DNA of 64,000 nt from the NCBI GenBank assembly GCA_903895695.1, contig CAITUY010000209.1:1-64000 (forward strand), given 5' to 3'. The DNA is from an uncultured bacterium (GTDB lineage Bacteria > Verrucomicrobiota > Kiritimatiellia > CAIKKV01 > CAITUY01). Below, one piece after another: positions 31,829 to 40,700 of the stretch (position 1 is the stretch's first letter; each line of letters opens with the position of its first letter). A program made the translations under genes and the position numbers. Under the pieces are notes generated by a model. The model was not told where the DNA came from, did no database searches, and saw only the letters and a program-made list of their open reading frames with translations.

Positions 31829-33421
31829 TCAGAGGTTCCTGGACGAACCGCCGTCGGCGCAGACGCGAATGAGCGCCGCCATTTCCGCGTAATCGACGGG
31901 TTTGCTGAGGTAGCCTCGGATACCGGCTGCCGCCGCCATTTCCGGCGAGGCCGTTTCGCTATACCCGGTGCACATGATGATGGGAAATCCCGGCTTAAGA
32001 TGGAGAACCTGCTGGGCCAATTCGAGTCCTGAGACCGAAGGCATGGTCTGATCCGTGACCAGCACGTCGAAATCGTCCATCCGGGTTTGCAGCATGGTCA
32101 GGGCCTTGGCGCTGTCGTTCTCCGTTTTGATGTCTAGGCCATGACGTTCCAAGAACCGTTGCGCCAGGCGCGCCACCGAGAACTCGTCATCTACGTACAG
32201 CACCCGCACCCGCTGCCGGCCGGACGCGGCAGGGACCACTGCGTCGCCTGTCGTTTCAGCCCGCCTGCCCGCAACCGGCGCGCTTGACGATGCCGTATGG
32301 AGGGGCAGGTAGACGTGGAAGGCCGTGCCCTGTCCCACCGTGCTTTCGACGGAGATCGCGCCCTTGCAGCGCGTGACGACGCCGTGCACGATGGCCAGTC
32401 CCATCCCGGTCCCTTCGCCTTGCTTCTTCGTCGTGAAAAAGGGCTCGAAGATTTTCGGCAGGAGTTCGGTCGGGATGCCGCTGCCGGTGTCGCGTACCGT
32501 TAAACGCACCATTGCAGCCGGCATGGGGCGCTGGTTCAGGGTCCAGCCGAGCAACGGTCCGTGGTGTTCAGAGAGCGACACTTGCAGGTGGCCGCCCTTG
32601 TCGCGCATCGCATGATAGGCATTGGTGCACAGGTTCATGATGACCTGGTGAAGCTCCGCGGGATTGGCGAACACGGAGTCGGCCGCAGTCGCCAGGCATA
32701 GCTCGGTCTCAATGGTTGCCGGCAGGCTGCCGCCGATCAGGCGGAGTACCTCCTTGACCAGGTCCGAGAGAATGACGACGCGCTGTTCTGTTTTCTGCTG
32801 ACGGCTGAAGGCCAGGATTCTGCCAACGGTTTCCTTGGCCCGTTTCCCGCTGACCAGGATCTGATCCAGCATCTCGACGTCGATCGGTTGACCCGAGTCC
32901 ACCAGTTCGCGCAGCAACTGCGCGTAGCCGAGAATGGGCATCAGGATGTTGTTGAGATCGTGGGCGATGCCGCCCGCCAGGGTGCCGATGGCTTCCATCT
33001 TCTGGGCTTGGGCCAGGCGCACTTGCGTTTCCACGCGATTGGCCTCGAACAGGCGGAGGATTACCGAATTGAACATCACCGCCCGATAGCGGCCTTCCTG
33101 GGTCAACACCAATCCGTCGGGATTCGGGTTCGAAGCCACGGCAGCCAGCAGGTCATCGCGGTTGACGGTGTGCGGCAGGACGAGCGACGGCCTGATGAAG
33201 TGCTCAAGCGGCTCGCGCTTGACGAGTTCGCGGCCGAATCGTCCATAGGCATACTCCTTGATGTCTTGCTCGCGGATCACGCCGATCGGCGCGCCATGAC
33301 GGTCGACGATGGGAAGAAACGGTGCGACCCGGTTGCGCGCGAAAACCTCGAAAACCGTCTGAATCTCCGCGTCTTCCGATACGGATTCCAAAACAGTCCA
33401 GCACTCCGAATGAAGGCTCAT
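31829..33421 (-). CDS. CBS-domain hybrid histidine kinase with receiver domain
   Basis: A 530-aa cytosolic two-component protein without transmembrane helices. Residues 1-120 form a CBS-domain pair (APFLPIVDRHGAPIGVIREQDIKEY; the second is degenerate), which typically senses adenine nucleotides. A HisKA dimer helix carries phospho-His-154 in GGIAHDLNNIL. The HATPase domain (about 255-375) has NLCTNAYHAM (N box), DTGSGIP (G1), FEPFFTTK (F box) and GTGMGL (G2). The C-terminal receiver (about 405-525) has DDE at 411-413, phospho-Asp-457 in VTDQTMP, and Lys-507 in YLSKPVD. No DNA-binding output domain or separate regulator is in the window. Two CTAAC-box promoters lie upstream, so it may belong to the same regulon it could help control. 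Confidence 0.88.
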   Translation of the reverse strand: MSLHSECWTVLESVSEDAEIQTVFEVFARNRVAPFLPIVDRHGAPIGVIREQDIKEYAYGRFGRELVKREPLEHFIRPSLVLPHTVNRDDLLAAVASNPNPDGLVLTQEGRYRAVMFNSVILRLFEANRVETQVRLAQAQKMEAIGTLAGGIAHDLNNILMPILGYAQLLRELVDSGQPIDVEMLDQILVSGKRAKETVGRILAFSRQQKTEQRVVILSDLVKEVLRLIGGSLPATIETELCLATAADSVFANPAELHQVIMNLCTNAYHAMRDKGGHLQVSLSEHHGPLLGWTLNQRPMPAAMVRLTVRDTGSGIPTELLPKIFEPFFTTKKQGEGTGMGLAIVHGVVTRCKGAISVESTVGQGTAFHVYLPLHTASSSAPVAGRRAETTGDAVVPAASGRQRVRVLYVDDEFSVARLAQRFLERHGLDIKTENDSAKALTMLQTRMDDFDVLVTDQTMPSVSGLELAQQVLHLKPGFPIIMCTGYSETASPEMAAAAGIRGYLSKPVDYAEMAALIRVCADGGSSRNL

Positions 33422-33475
33422 GATTGTCAGTTCCTTGCGGCGCCTCTAATCCAACCTGATACGGGCACCGAAGGG

Positions 33476-33507
33476 ATTATGCCTCCGGCGGGTTAGCGTC
33501 GTGTGAG
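33476..33507 (-). promoter_or_regulatory. CTAAC-box promoter proximal to the histidine kinase gene
   Basis: Read on the minus strand: CTCAC (33503-33507, four of five), 6 nt, CTAAC (33492-33496), 10 nt, CATAAT (33476-33481), a good -10 box. The transcript would start near 33469, leaving about a 48-nt leader before the kinase ATG at 33421, which has AAGGAA as ribosome-binding site. Confidence 0.65.
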
Positions 33508-33517
33508 AGGTCGGCAA

Positions 33518-33625
33518 GCATTCCGTTTCGTTTGGAAAAGGTCTCGGTCCCGCTACACAGAGGGGGCAGAGCGGGGGGCTCTCATCTGCTGGGCAGGGGA
33601 CCGAGAAAGGAATGCGCTCGTAATA
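33518..33625 (-). ncRNA. Candidate structured small RNA or leader upstream of the kinase gene
   Basis: The minus-strand sequence downstream of the distal CTAAC promoter can fold into nested hairpins. The outer arms GCATTCC (33609-33615) and GGAATGC (33518-33524) are perfectly complementary over 7 bp. A middle pair, CTCGGTCCC (33597-33605) with GGGACCGAG (33543-33551), is perfect over 9 bp. An inner AGAGC/GCTCT hairpin (33568-33582) has a five-base loop. There is no open reading frame of note and no T-run terminator at the end, so it may be a structured 5' leader that reads into the kinase gene rather than a free RNA. A mobile palindromic remnant is an alternative. Confidence 0.4.
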
Positions 33626-33631
33626 GAACCC

Positions 33632-33685
33632 AAGCTAACAGCGGCAGGTTAGCGCTGTGTGACCGGCGAGAAAGAAATCGGTTAG
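33632..33685 (-). promoter_or_regulatory. Distal CTAAC-box promoter upstream of the kinase gene
   Basis: Read on the minus strand: CTAAC (33681-33685), 28 nt, CTAAC (33648-33652), 10 nt, TAGCTT (33632-33637). The repeats are 33 bp apart, three steps of 11. The site between them at +11 (GTCAC, 33659-33663) matches weakly. The whole 55-bp stretch closely resembles the HPr promoter at 59743-59796. It points toward the structured element and the histidine kinase. Confidence 0.62.
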
Positions 33686-33687
33686 AA

Positions 33688-34917
33688 TTATTCCACGCCG
33701 ACGCGGTAGAAATACGGCCCGGCACCGGTGGCGTTGGTGTCCGTCGCCGTGTTCTTCGGCGGGTTAGCCGAAATGTTGGTCTGCACCGTGGTGTTGAACG
33801 CTGGTGTGGCGCACAGGTTGGTGCTTCGCTCCAGGCGGTAATAAGCACCCGTGACGCTGGACCATTGAACGGCGGCCGCCCCCGTGATCCATACTGTCGG
33901 CGCCTGCGCCACTGCAACCGGCACGAAGTCGATGCCTTTCAGTGTCGTGCCGGCAGCCGCGGTGTAAAGCGTCGTCGGGGCCCCCAGGGCGATCGTGGCG
34001 TTGTAACCGGCCGTGTCCGTCAGCTTCCGCACGGTGTTCGTCACCAGGGCGCCAGCTCCACTCGTGACGTAAAGCGAGGCCGTTCCGTCGCCGTTGGCGG
34101 TGGCCGCCAAACCGAATCCGCCGAAGGCGGTGGTGTTAGAGCCATTGGCCATCCATGATCCGCCAACCAGTGAGTACTTGCGGATCGCCCCGGCGTTGTC
34201 CGTGGTGGCCTGTAAGACGTACAAGATATCGTAGGCCACCCCATTGCTCCCCGACGCAATCATGTAGAAGTCCTGCATGGCGGTGGCGCCGAACGGGAGT
34301 CCGGGCAAGCCGGTGAGCGTGCCGCCGGACAAGGCCGAGACGGGGGCAGCCGACGTAGAGGCTTGGAATACATATATGGACCCGCCGAAGCTTTTGACAC
34401 CGCGGAAGTTGCCGCCGGGACTGGGCGCCGTGGCCCCATTCGTGTAGATTCCGCCTTGATCTCCAATGACCCACGTTGCGTTGTCCAGGGATGTCGCGCA
34501 TCGGGTCTGGCAATTGTTGCTTCCGTTATAGACTGTCTGCAGGAGAAAGCTGCGGTTGACGTCGAGCGTGCCGACCGCGCGAGGATTGAGTGAATTTACA
34601 TTGGTGGCCGTATCGTTGGTGTTGACCCCCGTGAAAGCCAGCAGACTGCGATCGGCGTTACGGGCCAGATAGCCGGTGGTTGATGCCTTTCCGCTGATCC
34701 GCAAGGCATTGGGCCCGCTGCCGCTGATCGCCGTGCTCGATACGGCCACGGTCTGACTGGCCGTGGAGGGTGCCAGTTCCAGAATCGTGCACGTCGTGTT
34801 ATTGGCGCTTGAGCTGTCCGCCGACAACACGGCCAGATTGCCGGGCGTGAAGGATCCTGCCAGGCACGACCCCGCCGCAAGGACAGCCGCGCTCAAACTA
34901 GCGATTGTCTTCTTCAT
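33688..34917 (-). CDS. Secreted protein with one propeller-like FTPGNLAVL module
   Basis: A 409-aa exported protein. The signal peptide ends near residue 20 (LAAGSCLAGS). One module of about 320 aa follows, starting FTPGNLAVLSADSSSANNTTCTILEL, with inner motifs GPNALRISG, RSLLAFTGVNTNDTA, GDQGGIYTNG, VKSFGGSIYVFQA, GLPGLPFGATAMQDFY and TTLKGIDFVPV. A C-terminal YRLERSTNL...GPYFYRVGVE domain ends it. Strand-rich repeats suggest a beta-propeller. The same module occurs six times in this locus. Function is unknown; propellers of this look can bind ligands or act as phytase/esterase-like enzymes. The ATG at 34917 has an AAAGGGG site. No CTAAC-box promoter was found directly upstream. Confidence 0.75.
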   Translation of the reverse strand: MKKTIASLSAAVLAAGSCLAGSFTPGNLAVLSADSSSANNTTCTILELAPSTASQTVAVSSTAISGSGPNALRISGKASTTGYLARNADRSLLAFTGVNTNDTATNVNSLNPRAVGTLDVNRSFLLQTVYNGSNNCQTRCATSLDNATWVIGDQGGIYTNGATAPSPGGNFRGVKSFGGSIYVFQASTSAAPVSALSGGTLTGLPGLPFGATAMQDFYMIASGSNGVAYDILYVLQATTDNAGAIRKYSLVGGSWMANGSNTTAFGGFGLAATANGDGTASLYVTSGAGALVTNTVRKLTDTAGYNATIALGAPTTLYTAAAGTTLKGIDFVPVAVAQAPTVWITGAAAVQWSSVTGAYYRLERSTNLCATPAFNTTVQTNISANPPKNTATDTNATGAGPYFYRVGVE

Positions 34918-35018
34918 CGTTAGGCCCCTTTCTGCAAAGCCCGTATTCGTCCGGCTAGTCATGACGGGGATTGTCGCGTTATACCTCGCTGTGTCAATCA
35001 TCTTCAAATCGATCAGCC

Positions 35019-36698
35019 TCAACGCGGCGGCCGACTGCCGGGCGGGTACGCTGTCGTGAAGTAACGCGGATGATATTTTGTCATCAGCGCCACCGCCTCC
35101 TGGCCGGAGTCGAACTCCCACAACTCGCATTCACGCCCGCGCAGTCTAAGCGGAGTGTTGTGGCCGTGTGTCTTTCGTACGGCCGGCAAGCCCAGTTCCG
35201 CGACGAGGCGGTCCCAAGTGTCGCCGCCATAGCCGCTCTTCACGAGCCAGACTGTGCGACGACGCATGTCGGCTTCCTGGAGCAGACCGTAAGTGCGCAC
35301 CAAGTCCCAGGGGTACGCCTCTATCTTCAGCGTTCCGTCTGCCAGGAAGGCGAGCAGATAGGCGTCCCAGTACTGTGTCAGAATGGGTGCGTTCAGTCCT
35401 CTCAGATAAGGGATGAACTGCGTCTCCAACTCACGGGTCTGCCGGTCTTCCACCTTCGCGTCATCGATTCGGTGTCGCCATTGCGGGATAGCCAGCACGA
35501 TGAGGCCGCCGACCAGCAGGCTCGCGGACACCCGCCGCCATCCGGGCGCCCCGGCGTACCGGGCGAACAACCAGGCCGCGCCGAGCAGCACGTGCAGACA
35601 GTAGCGGCGGCATTCCGTGCTGAAGGATAACAAAGGGACCAGAATCATCGCCAAGGCAATCGCGAAGGATCCGATGACCCACACGCCGTCCACCGCAGGC
35701 ACGGCGGCCCGATTGCGCCGCAGCGCCACCGCGAACAGGGCAATCGCGCCGCCAATCCAGATGAGCGTGAGCGCCGAATGGAGCCGGTCATCCGTGCTGA
35801 GGTCGAAGACGCGCGGGACGATCGCCGTGAAGAATTCCGCGAAGTCGACTCCTATGGCGTTCCGTTTGCCAAGGTGCAGGGCGAGGTGGTGCCCGAAGGG
35901 CCACAAGGGGGCGCGGAACAAAGTGTGCAGCAGCATGGGCACATAACCAACAAACGCGCCCGCCGCAAGCGCCATGATAGCGGGTTTCCACGCGCCCGGC
36001 CGGCGGGCGCGCAACCGGAACAACAGAAGCCCGATGGCGGGTACGGCATAGACGACGATCGAAGGCCGTGAGTAGCAGGCGAAGCTGCCGGCGGCGCCGA
36101 GCACGCCCCAGAGCAACAGCGACGGCGCGGTGGCGGCCGCGACGGCCCGTTCGATTCGTGCGGCGGCGAACGTTACGATGCTGAGAAGGAGTAGAGACAC
36201 CTCGATGCCCGAGAAGCGCGAGATGTCGAGCAGGTAGGTCGTCGAGCAGCCGACCAGCGCGCAGAACACGATGAGCGGCCACGCCCGGCGGCGCCCCGCG
36301 GTATCCTCGACCGTCAACAGCGCCTCGTAGACCAGCCAGAGACCGCTCAGCGACAACATCGAACCGGCGATCGCGAACGAGAGCGCGGCCGAAAGCGCGG
36401 GCATCAACCAACGGACGAGGGCGTACAGATAGGGCGTAAGGGAGAAAAGGTAATTCTGGCCATAGGCCAGGGTGGGCAGGTAGCCATGGCGCAACAGATC
36501 GTTGCCCATGAGTCCAAACGTCGCGGCGTCCGCGTCCAGACCGCGGTATGGCAATCCCAGAAAAAAGACGAGGGCGGCACCGGTCAACAGCAGGATAGGG
36601 GCTCGCCAGAGTACTCCTTGTCCCAGTTTGGCAGCCAACGATGCCAAGCGGTTGTTGCACCTACTCAGAAAACCGAACCGTACCGAGCCAGTTGTCAC
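35019..36698 (-). CDS. GT-C type integral membrane glycosyltransferase
   Basis: A 559-aa protein with about 11 hydrophobic segments and a soluble C-terminal domain (about 420-559). The first external loop holds DADAATFGLMGNDLLRHGYLP, which fits the acidic catalytic loop of GT-C enzymes (ArnT/PMT/GT39 type) that use polyprenyl-phosphate sugars. A conserved-looking TYLLDISRFSGIEVSLL segment also fits. It would act on the periplasmic face, adding sugar to a lipid or exported protein, perhaps the secreted proteins encoded nearby. The start is GTG at 36698 with AGGA just upstream. A 75-bp element shared with the region near 61.75 kb lies 17 bp upstream. Confidence 0.7.
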   Translation of the reverse strand: MTTGSVRFGFLSRCNNRLASLAAKLGQGVLWRAPILLLTGAALVFFLGLPYRGLDADAATFGLMGNDLLRHGYLPTLAYGQNYLFSLTPYLYALVRWLMPALSAALSFAIAGSMLSLSGLWLVYEALLTVEDTAGRRRAWPLIVFCALVGCSTTYLLDISRFSGIEVSLLLLSIVTFAAARIERAVAAATAPSLLLWGVLGAAGSFACYSRPSIVVYAVPAIGLLLFRLRARRPGAWKPAIMALAAGAFVGYVPMLLHTLFRAPLWPFGHHLALHLGKRNAIGVDFAEFFTAIVPRVFDLSTDDRLHSALTLIWIGGAIALFAVALRRNRAAVPAVDGVWVIGSFAIALAMILVPLLSFSTECRRYCLHVLLGAAWLFARYAGAPGWRRVSASLLVGGLIVLAIPQWRHRIDDAKVEDRQTRELETQFIPYLRGLNAPILTQYWDAYLLAFLADGTLKIEAYPWDLVRTYGLLQEADMRRRTVWLVKSGYGGDTWDRLVAELGLPAVRKTHGHNTPLRLRGRECELWEFDSGQEAVALMTKYHPRYFTTAYPPGSRPPR

Positions 36699-36714
36699 GA
36701 TCCTATTATGCGCC

Positions 36715-36790
36715 CGTCCTGTTGGGCGTTTGTGAGGATTGTGCTTGTTTCTGGTTACGTTAGCGTAGCGGCTGGTACTTGTCGACGGTC
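36715..36790. repeat. Dispersed upstream element, copy 1
   Basis: This sequence resembles 61718-61795: 37 of the first 45 positions are identical (including CGTCCTGTTGGGCG, GTGAGGA and GTGCTTGTTT), and both end in GTCGACGGTC. Both copies lie just upstream of a minus-strand gene encoding a surface-related protein. It contains a CGCCC-N8-GGGCG hairpin (from 36711) and a GTTACGTTAG stretch that recalls the CTAAC box but lacks the 11-bp spacing. Confidence 0.6.
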
Positions 36791-36949
36791 GGTTCAGCCC
36801 CCCCCCTTCGATCCCGGCACGGCTGGCGTCGCAACAGGCATGGGAAGCATCTCCGCATCCGCCGATCTACACAAGAAACTCATCCCGACATCACTCAATC
36901 GGAACGATCATGTTCCAAGATCGCGGCCGTTCTAATGGAGGGACGTATC

Positions 36950-37783
36950 ATGCAGTGCAATCGCAACACGCAGAAGCCGCTGTGCGGCAAACGGCAGGCT
37001 GGAGGGCGAGGGACGAGCACCGGATTCGCCGGTCGCGCGGGGTTCACGCTGATTGAACTACTGGTCGTGATCGCCATCATCGGGCTGCTGGCGGGAATGC
37101 TCCTGCCTGCGCTTGCCTGCGCCAAGCGCACGGCCCGCCGGGCCGCCACGCTCAACCTGATGCGGCAACTGGGCCTTGCGGCCAACATGTACGCCGACGA
37201 TCATTACGATACGCTGCCGCTCGAGAAGCCGGTCGGCGGTTCGGATAACCCGACCTGGGCGGACTTGAAGTCATCCGCGGCGGCGGGGGTGTGGTACAAT
37301 GTGCTTCCCGCCCTGATCCATGAGCTTGGGGCGGCGGGTTACGCGGCGAACAATCAATCCGGCTTCTATTCCCAAGGCAGCCTCTTTTTTCTGTCCGGCG
37401 CGCGCTATCCCGCCAATAAACTCGCCGCGCCGGTGTTCGCGATTGCGTTCAATTCGAAACTGCAAGGTGGAGACACGGCGTGCAACCGGACGAGCATCGT
37501 GGCGCCATCGGCCACGGCGCTGTTCATCGAATCAGGACTCCCGCCCGAGGGTGACCTGGCGCTGCCGGGACAGAAGGCCGCCAACTTCACAGGCCAGCCG
37601 CATGCATTCGCGAGCCGCTTTGTCGGACGCTATTCCGGCTCCGGGTGCGTCCTGTTTGTCGATTGGCATGCCGAAGCCATCCCAAACACCCAGGTCGTGG
37701 ATCCCGTTTCCGGCAAAGCCTTTTGCCCGCAGTCGTTAGGCAGAGTCATCTGGACGCCGGATCCGGCGTCCAACCCCAACTGA
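36950..37783 (+). CDS. Type II secretion/type IV pseudopilin-like protein
   Basis: A 277-aa protein with an N-terminal prepilin cleavage and methylation motif (GFTLIELLVVIAIIGLLAG) after a 30-residue leader containing several basic residues. Cleavage would occur before Phe. The helix is followed by LLPALACAKRTARRAATLNLMRQLGLAANMYADDH, typical of the abundant pseudopilins of Verrucomicrobiota-related bacteria, and FVDWHAEAIPNTQ near the C-terminus matches their H-x-G/A-like tail. The ATG at 36950 is preceded by GGAGGG at 7 nt. No other secretion gene is nearby. It is the only plus-strand gene in a 39-kb minus-strand region and converges with the two-module propeller gene. Confidence 0.85.
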   Translation: MQCNRNTQKPLCGKRQAGGRGTSTGFAGRAGFTLIELLVVIAIIGLLAGMLLPALACAKRTARRAATLNLMRQLGLAANMYADDHYDTLPLEKPVGGSDNPTWADLKSSAAAGVWYNVLPALIHELGAAGYAANNQSGFYSQGSLFFLSGARYPANKLAAPVFAIAFNSKLQGGDTACNRTSIVAPSATALFIESGLPPEGDLALPGQKAANFTGQPHAFASRFVGRYSGSGCVLFVDWHAEAIPNTQVVDPVSGKAFCPQSLGRVIWTPDPASNPN

Positions 37784-37797
37784 TCGAATAGGTACCT

Positions 37798-40700
37798 TCA
37801 TTCCACGCCGACCCGGTAGAAGTACGGTCCCGGCCCCGTCGCGGTGGCATCCGTTTCCGTGTTTAGCGGAGGGGTGGCCGGGATGTTGGTCCGCACGATG
37901 ACGTCGAACGCCGGCCGGGAAAGCAGGTTGGCGCTCCGTTCCAGGCGGTAACAGCAGCCGGCAACGCTGGGCCATTGGACCATGGCCGGCCCCGCGATCC
38001 CTATCGTCGGGGCCGGCTGTGACACCAGCGCTGTCGGCACGAAGTCGATTCCTTTCAGTGTCGTGCCGGCAGGCGCGGTGTAGAGGGCTGTGGGAGCACC
38101 GAGACCGATCGCGGCGTTGTACCCGGTCGAGTCGGTCAGTCTCTGGACGGAGTTCGCCGGCGTGGCCCCGGTTCCGCTCGTGACGTACAGCGTTGCCGTC
38201 CCGTCGCCGTTCGTGGCGGCCGCCAAACCGAATCCGCCAACCGTGGTGGCGCCGGCGCCGTTGGCCGCCCACGACCCGCCGGCCAACGAGTACTTGTATA
38301 CCGTCCCCGTGCTGGCACTGGCGGATTCCAGGACGTACAACACGTCGCAGGTCGCCCCGTTGCTGCCCGATGCGATCAGGTAGAAATCCTGCATGCTCGT
38401 CGAGCCCGGCGGCAGGCCGGGCAAAGCGGCGAGCGTGCCGTCGACGGGGGACAGGGCGAAAACCGACGCCAGCGATGCCGAGGCTTGGAACGCGTAGACA
38501 ATCCCGCCGAAACTCTTGACCGCGCGGAAGTTGCCGCTCAGGTTCTTTGCCGTGGCTTGGTTCGTGTACAGCCCGTTCTGGTCGCCGATGAACCAGTTCG
38601 TGTTGTCCAGACTGGTCGCGCCGCGCGTCTGGTTGCCGGCGCTTCCGGAATACGCCGTCTGCAGGACAAAGTTGCGGCTGGCATCGAGCGTGCCGACGCC
38701 GCGCGTCAGGTACGTGTTAACGTTGGCCGCCGTATCGTTGGTGTTGGCCCCCGTGAAGGCCAGCAGGCTGCGATCCGCGTTGCGGGTGAGGTATCCCGTG
38801 CTCGCCGCCGAACCGCTGATGCGCAATGCGTTCGGGCCGCTCCCACTGATCGCCGTGCTCGAAACGGGGCTGCTCTGATTGGCCGCGGAGGGATCCAGTT
38901 CGAGGATCGTGCAGGTCGTGTTGTTGCCGAGAGTATCGGCCCGCAACACGGCCAGGTTTCCCGCCGAAGACGGCGGCAGCACGATGAGGTTGCCGCTGGT
39001 GGCGCCGGTCAGGGTGCCGCCGGCGGCCTGCAACGTGTTGGTGCCGGCGGCATTCAACCGCAGAGCGTCATACGTGAACTGGCCTGCCGCCAGGTTCTGC
39101 GCGCCCCCGCCCGCCAGCGTGCCGCTGCCGGTCGCGATGGAAATGGTCACTGGGACCGTGCTGTCCACATCCGCGTTATTATTCGCGTCCAGCGCCTGCA
39201 CCGTGGCGGAGAAGGTCTGCCCCACCGTCACAATCGACGGCACAGCAACGAACGCCAGTTTCGTCGCGACGACGCGGAGGGTCAGCGCGTTGCCCGTGAC
39301 ATCGGCAGGGAACGTCGGGGCAAAGCCGCTTGAATTGGCCGGATCGGTCGTGAAGCCCGGAGCCGCTGAATCGATTCTGAACTGGAGAATGGCGTTATCG
39401 GCGATCGCGTTGGTCCTCAGGTAGACCGATAAGCGGATACTCTTGGACGCGCCGTTCGGAACCGTGAGGTTGCCGGACGCGATCGGAATCACAATCGACG
39501 CATCGGCGATGGATGGCGTGCCGATGGTCACGGAGGCGGCATCACTGATGTTATAGAGTTTGACGCCCTGCAGACTTGCGGCCCAACCCGCCGTGTTTTC
39601 ACTTGCCGGTTTCACCGTTAACTGTGTCACCTTGGTACCGTATGAATCGGCAGCGCCCGAGTCCTGGAGGGTGAACGAGAAGACATCCACGGCGCCGCCG
39701 GCCGTGGTCGCCAGCGACGAGACATCGCCCGCCGGCACCTGCGAGCCCGGCGCCACGGCCCTGGAATCCGTGTCGCCGGCAGGGATCAGCGTGGTCCGGC
39801 TGTTCGGATTTCCGGTCGCCGGGCCGGTCAGGTACTTCGTGGTTGCGCCGTTGCCATTGAACTCGTAGACCTGCAGGTAGTAGTTCGTGCCGGCTTGCAG
39901 GCCGGTCAGGGTGAAGGAACTACCCGACCCTTTGTATACGACCTTGCCGCCGCCAAACGAATCGCCGCCACCCGCGAAGTTGGAGTTGGCCGTGTAGTTC
40001 GTGCCATCCGTCGGTCCGCCGCTGGGGGCGCTGCCTTGGCAGCAGACGACCAACCGAAAGGCCCCGTCGCCGTTCGTCCAGGACACGTGCATCTGCATCT
40101 GTTGGACGGAACCGAACGTCACGTTGCTGGCCTGTGTCGTGGGCGTGGTGACGAGAATCGTCGGAACGAAATCGATGCCCTTCAGCGTTGTGCCGCCGGC
40201 CGCCGTGAAGAGTGTTGTGGGGGCGCCGAGGGCGATCGTTGCGTTATACCCGGCGGAGTCCGTCAGCGTCTGGACGGTGTTCGCCGCGGTGGCCCCGGTC
40301 CCGCTCGTCATGTATAACGCGACCGTTCCGTCGTCGTTGGTGGCGGCGGCCAGACCGAATCCGCCGAACGCCGTGGCGGAGGAACCGTTCGCCGTCCATG
40401 AGCCGCCGACGAGCGAATATTTGTAGATCGTCCCGGCGCTGGCGCTGGCGGCCTGCAAGACGTACAACACGTCGCAAGTCGACCCGTTGCTGCCGGACGA
40501 AATTAAGTAGAAGTCCTGCATGCTGGTCGCGCCCGACGGCAGGCCGGGCAAGGCGGTCAGCGTGCCGCCGGACAGGGTGGAGACGGGCGCCGCCGCCGCC
40601 GAGGCCTGAAACGCATAGACGGTCCCGTTGAAGGCCTTGATGCTGCGGATGTTGCCCGACGGATTGGCGGACGTGGCCCCGTTCGTGTAGATCCCGCCCT

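Noticed and set aside
33634..33653. GCTAAC-N8-GTTAGC palindrome, also at 59745-59764, considered as a repressor operator
   Set aside because: The left half is the -10 box TAGCTT read on the other strand and the right half is the last CTAAC repeat. The other five boxes keep the CTAAC-N10 spacing but lose the palindrome, so the direct-repeat reading explains all seven.
34919..34923. CTAAC just before the ATG of the 33.7-kb propeller gene
   Set aside because: It lies inside the ribosome-binding region, has no partner at 11, 22 or 33 bp and no -10 box 10 nt downstream; chance occurrence.
36754..36763. GTTACGTTAG considered as an eighth CTAAC box
   Set aside because: The two cores are 5 bp apart rather than 11, and neither has a convincing TAnnnT box at 10 nt; only a weak CACAAT is seen. 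Listed instead as part of a different shared element.
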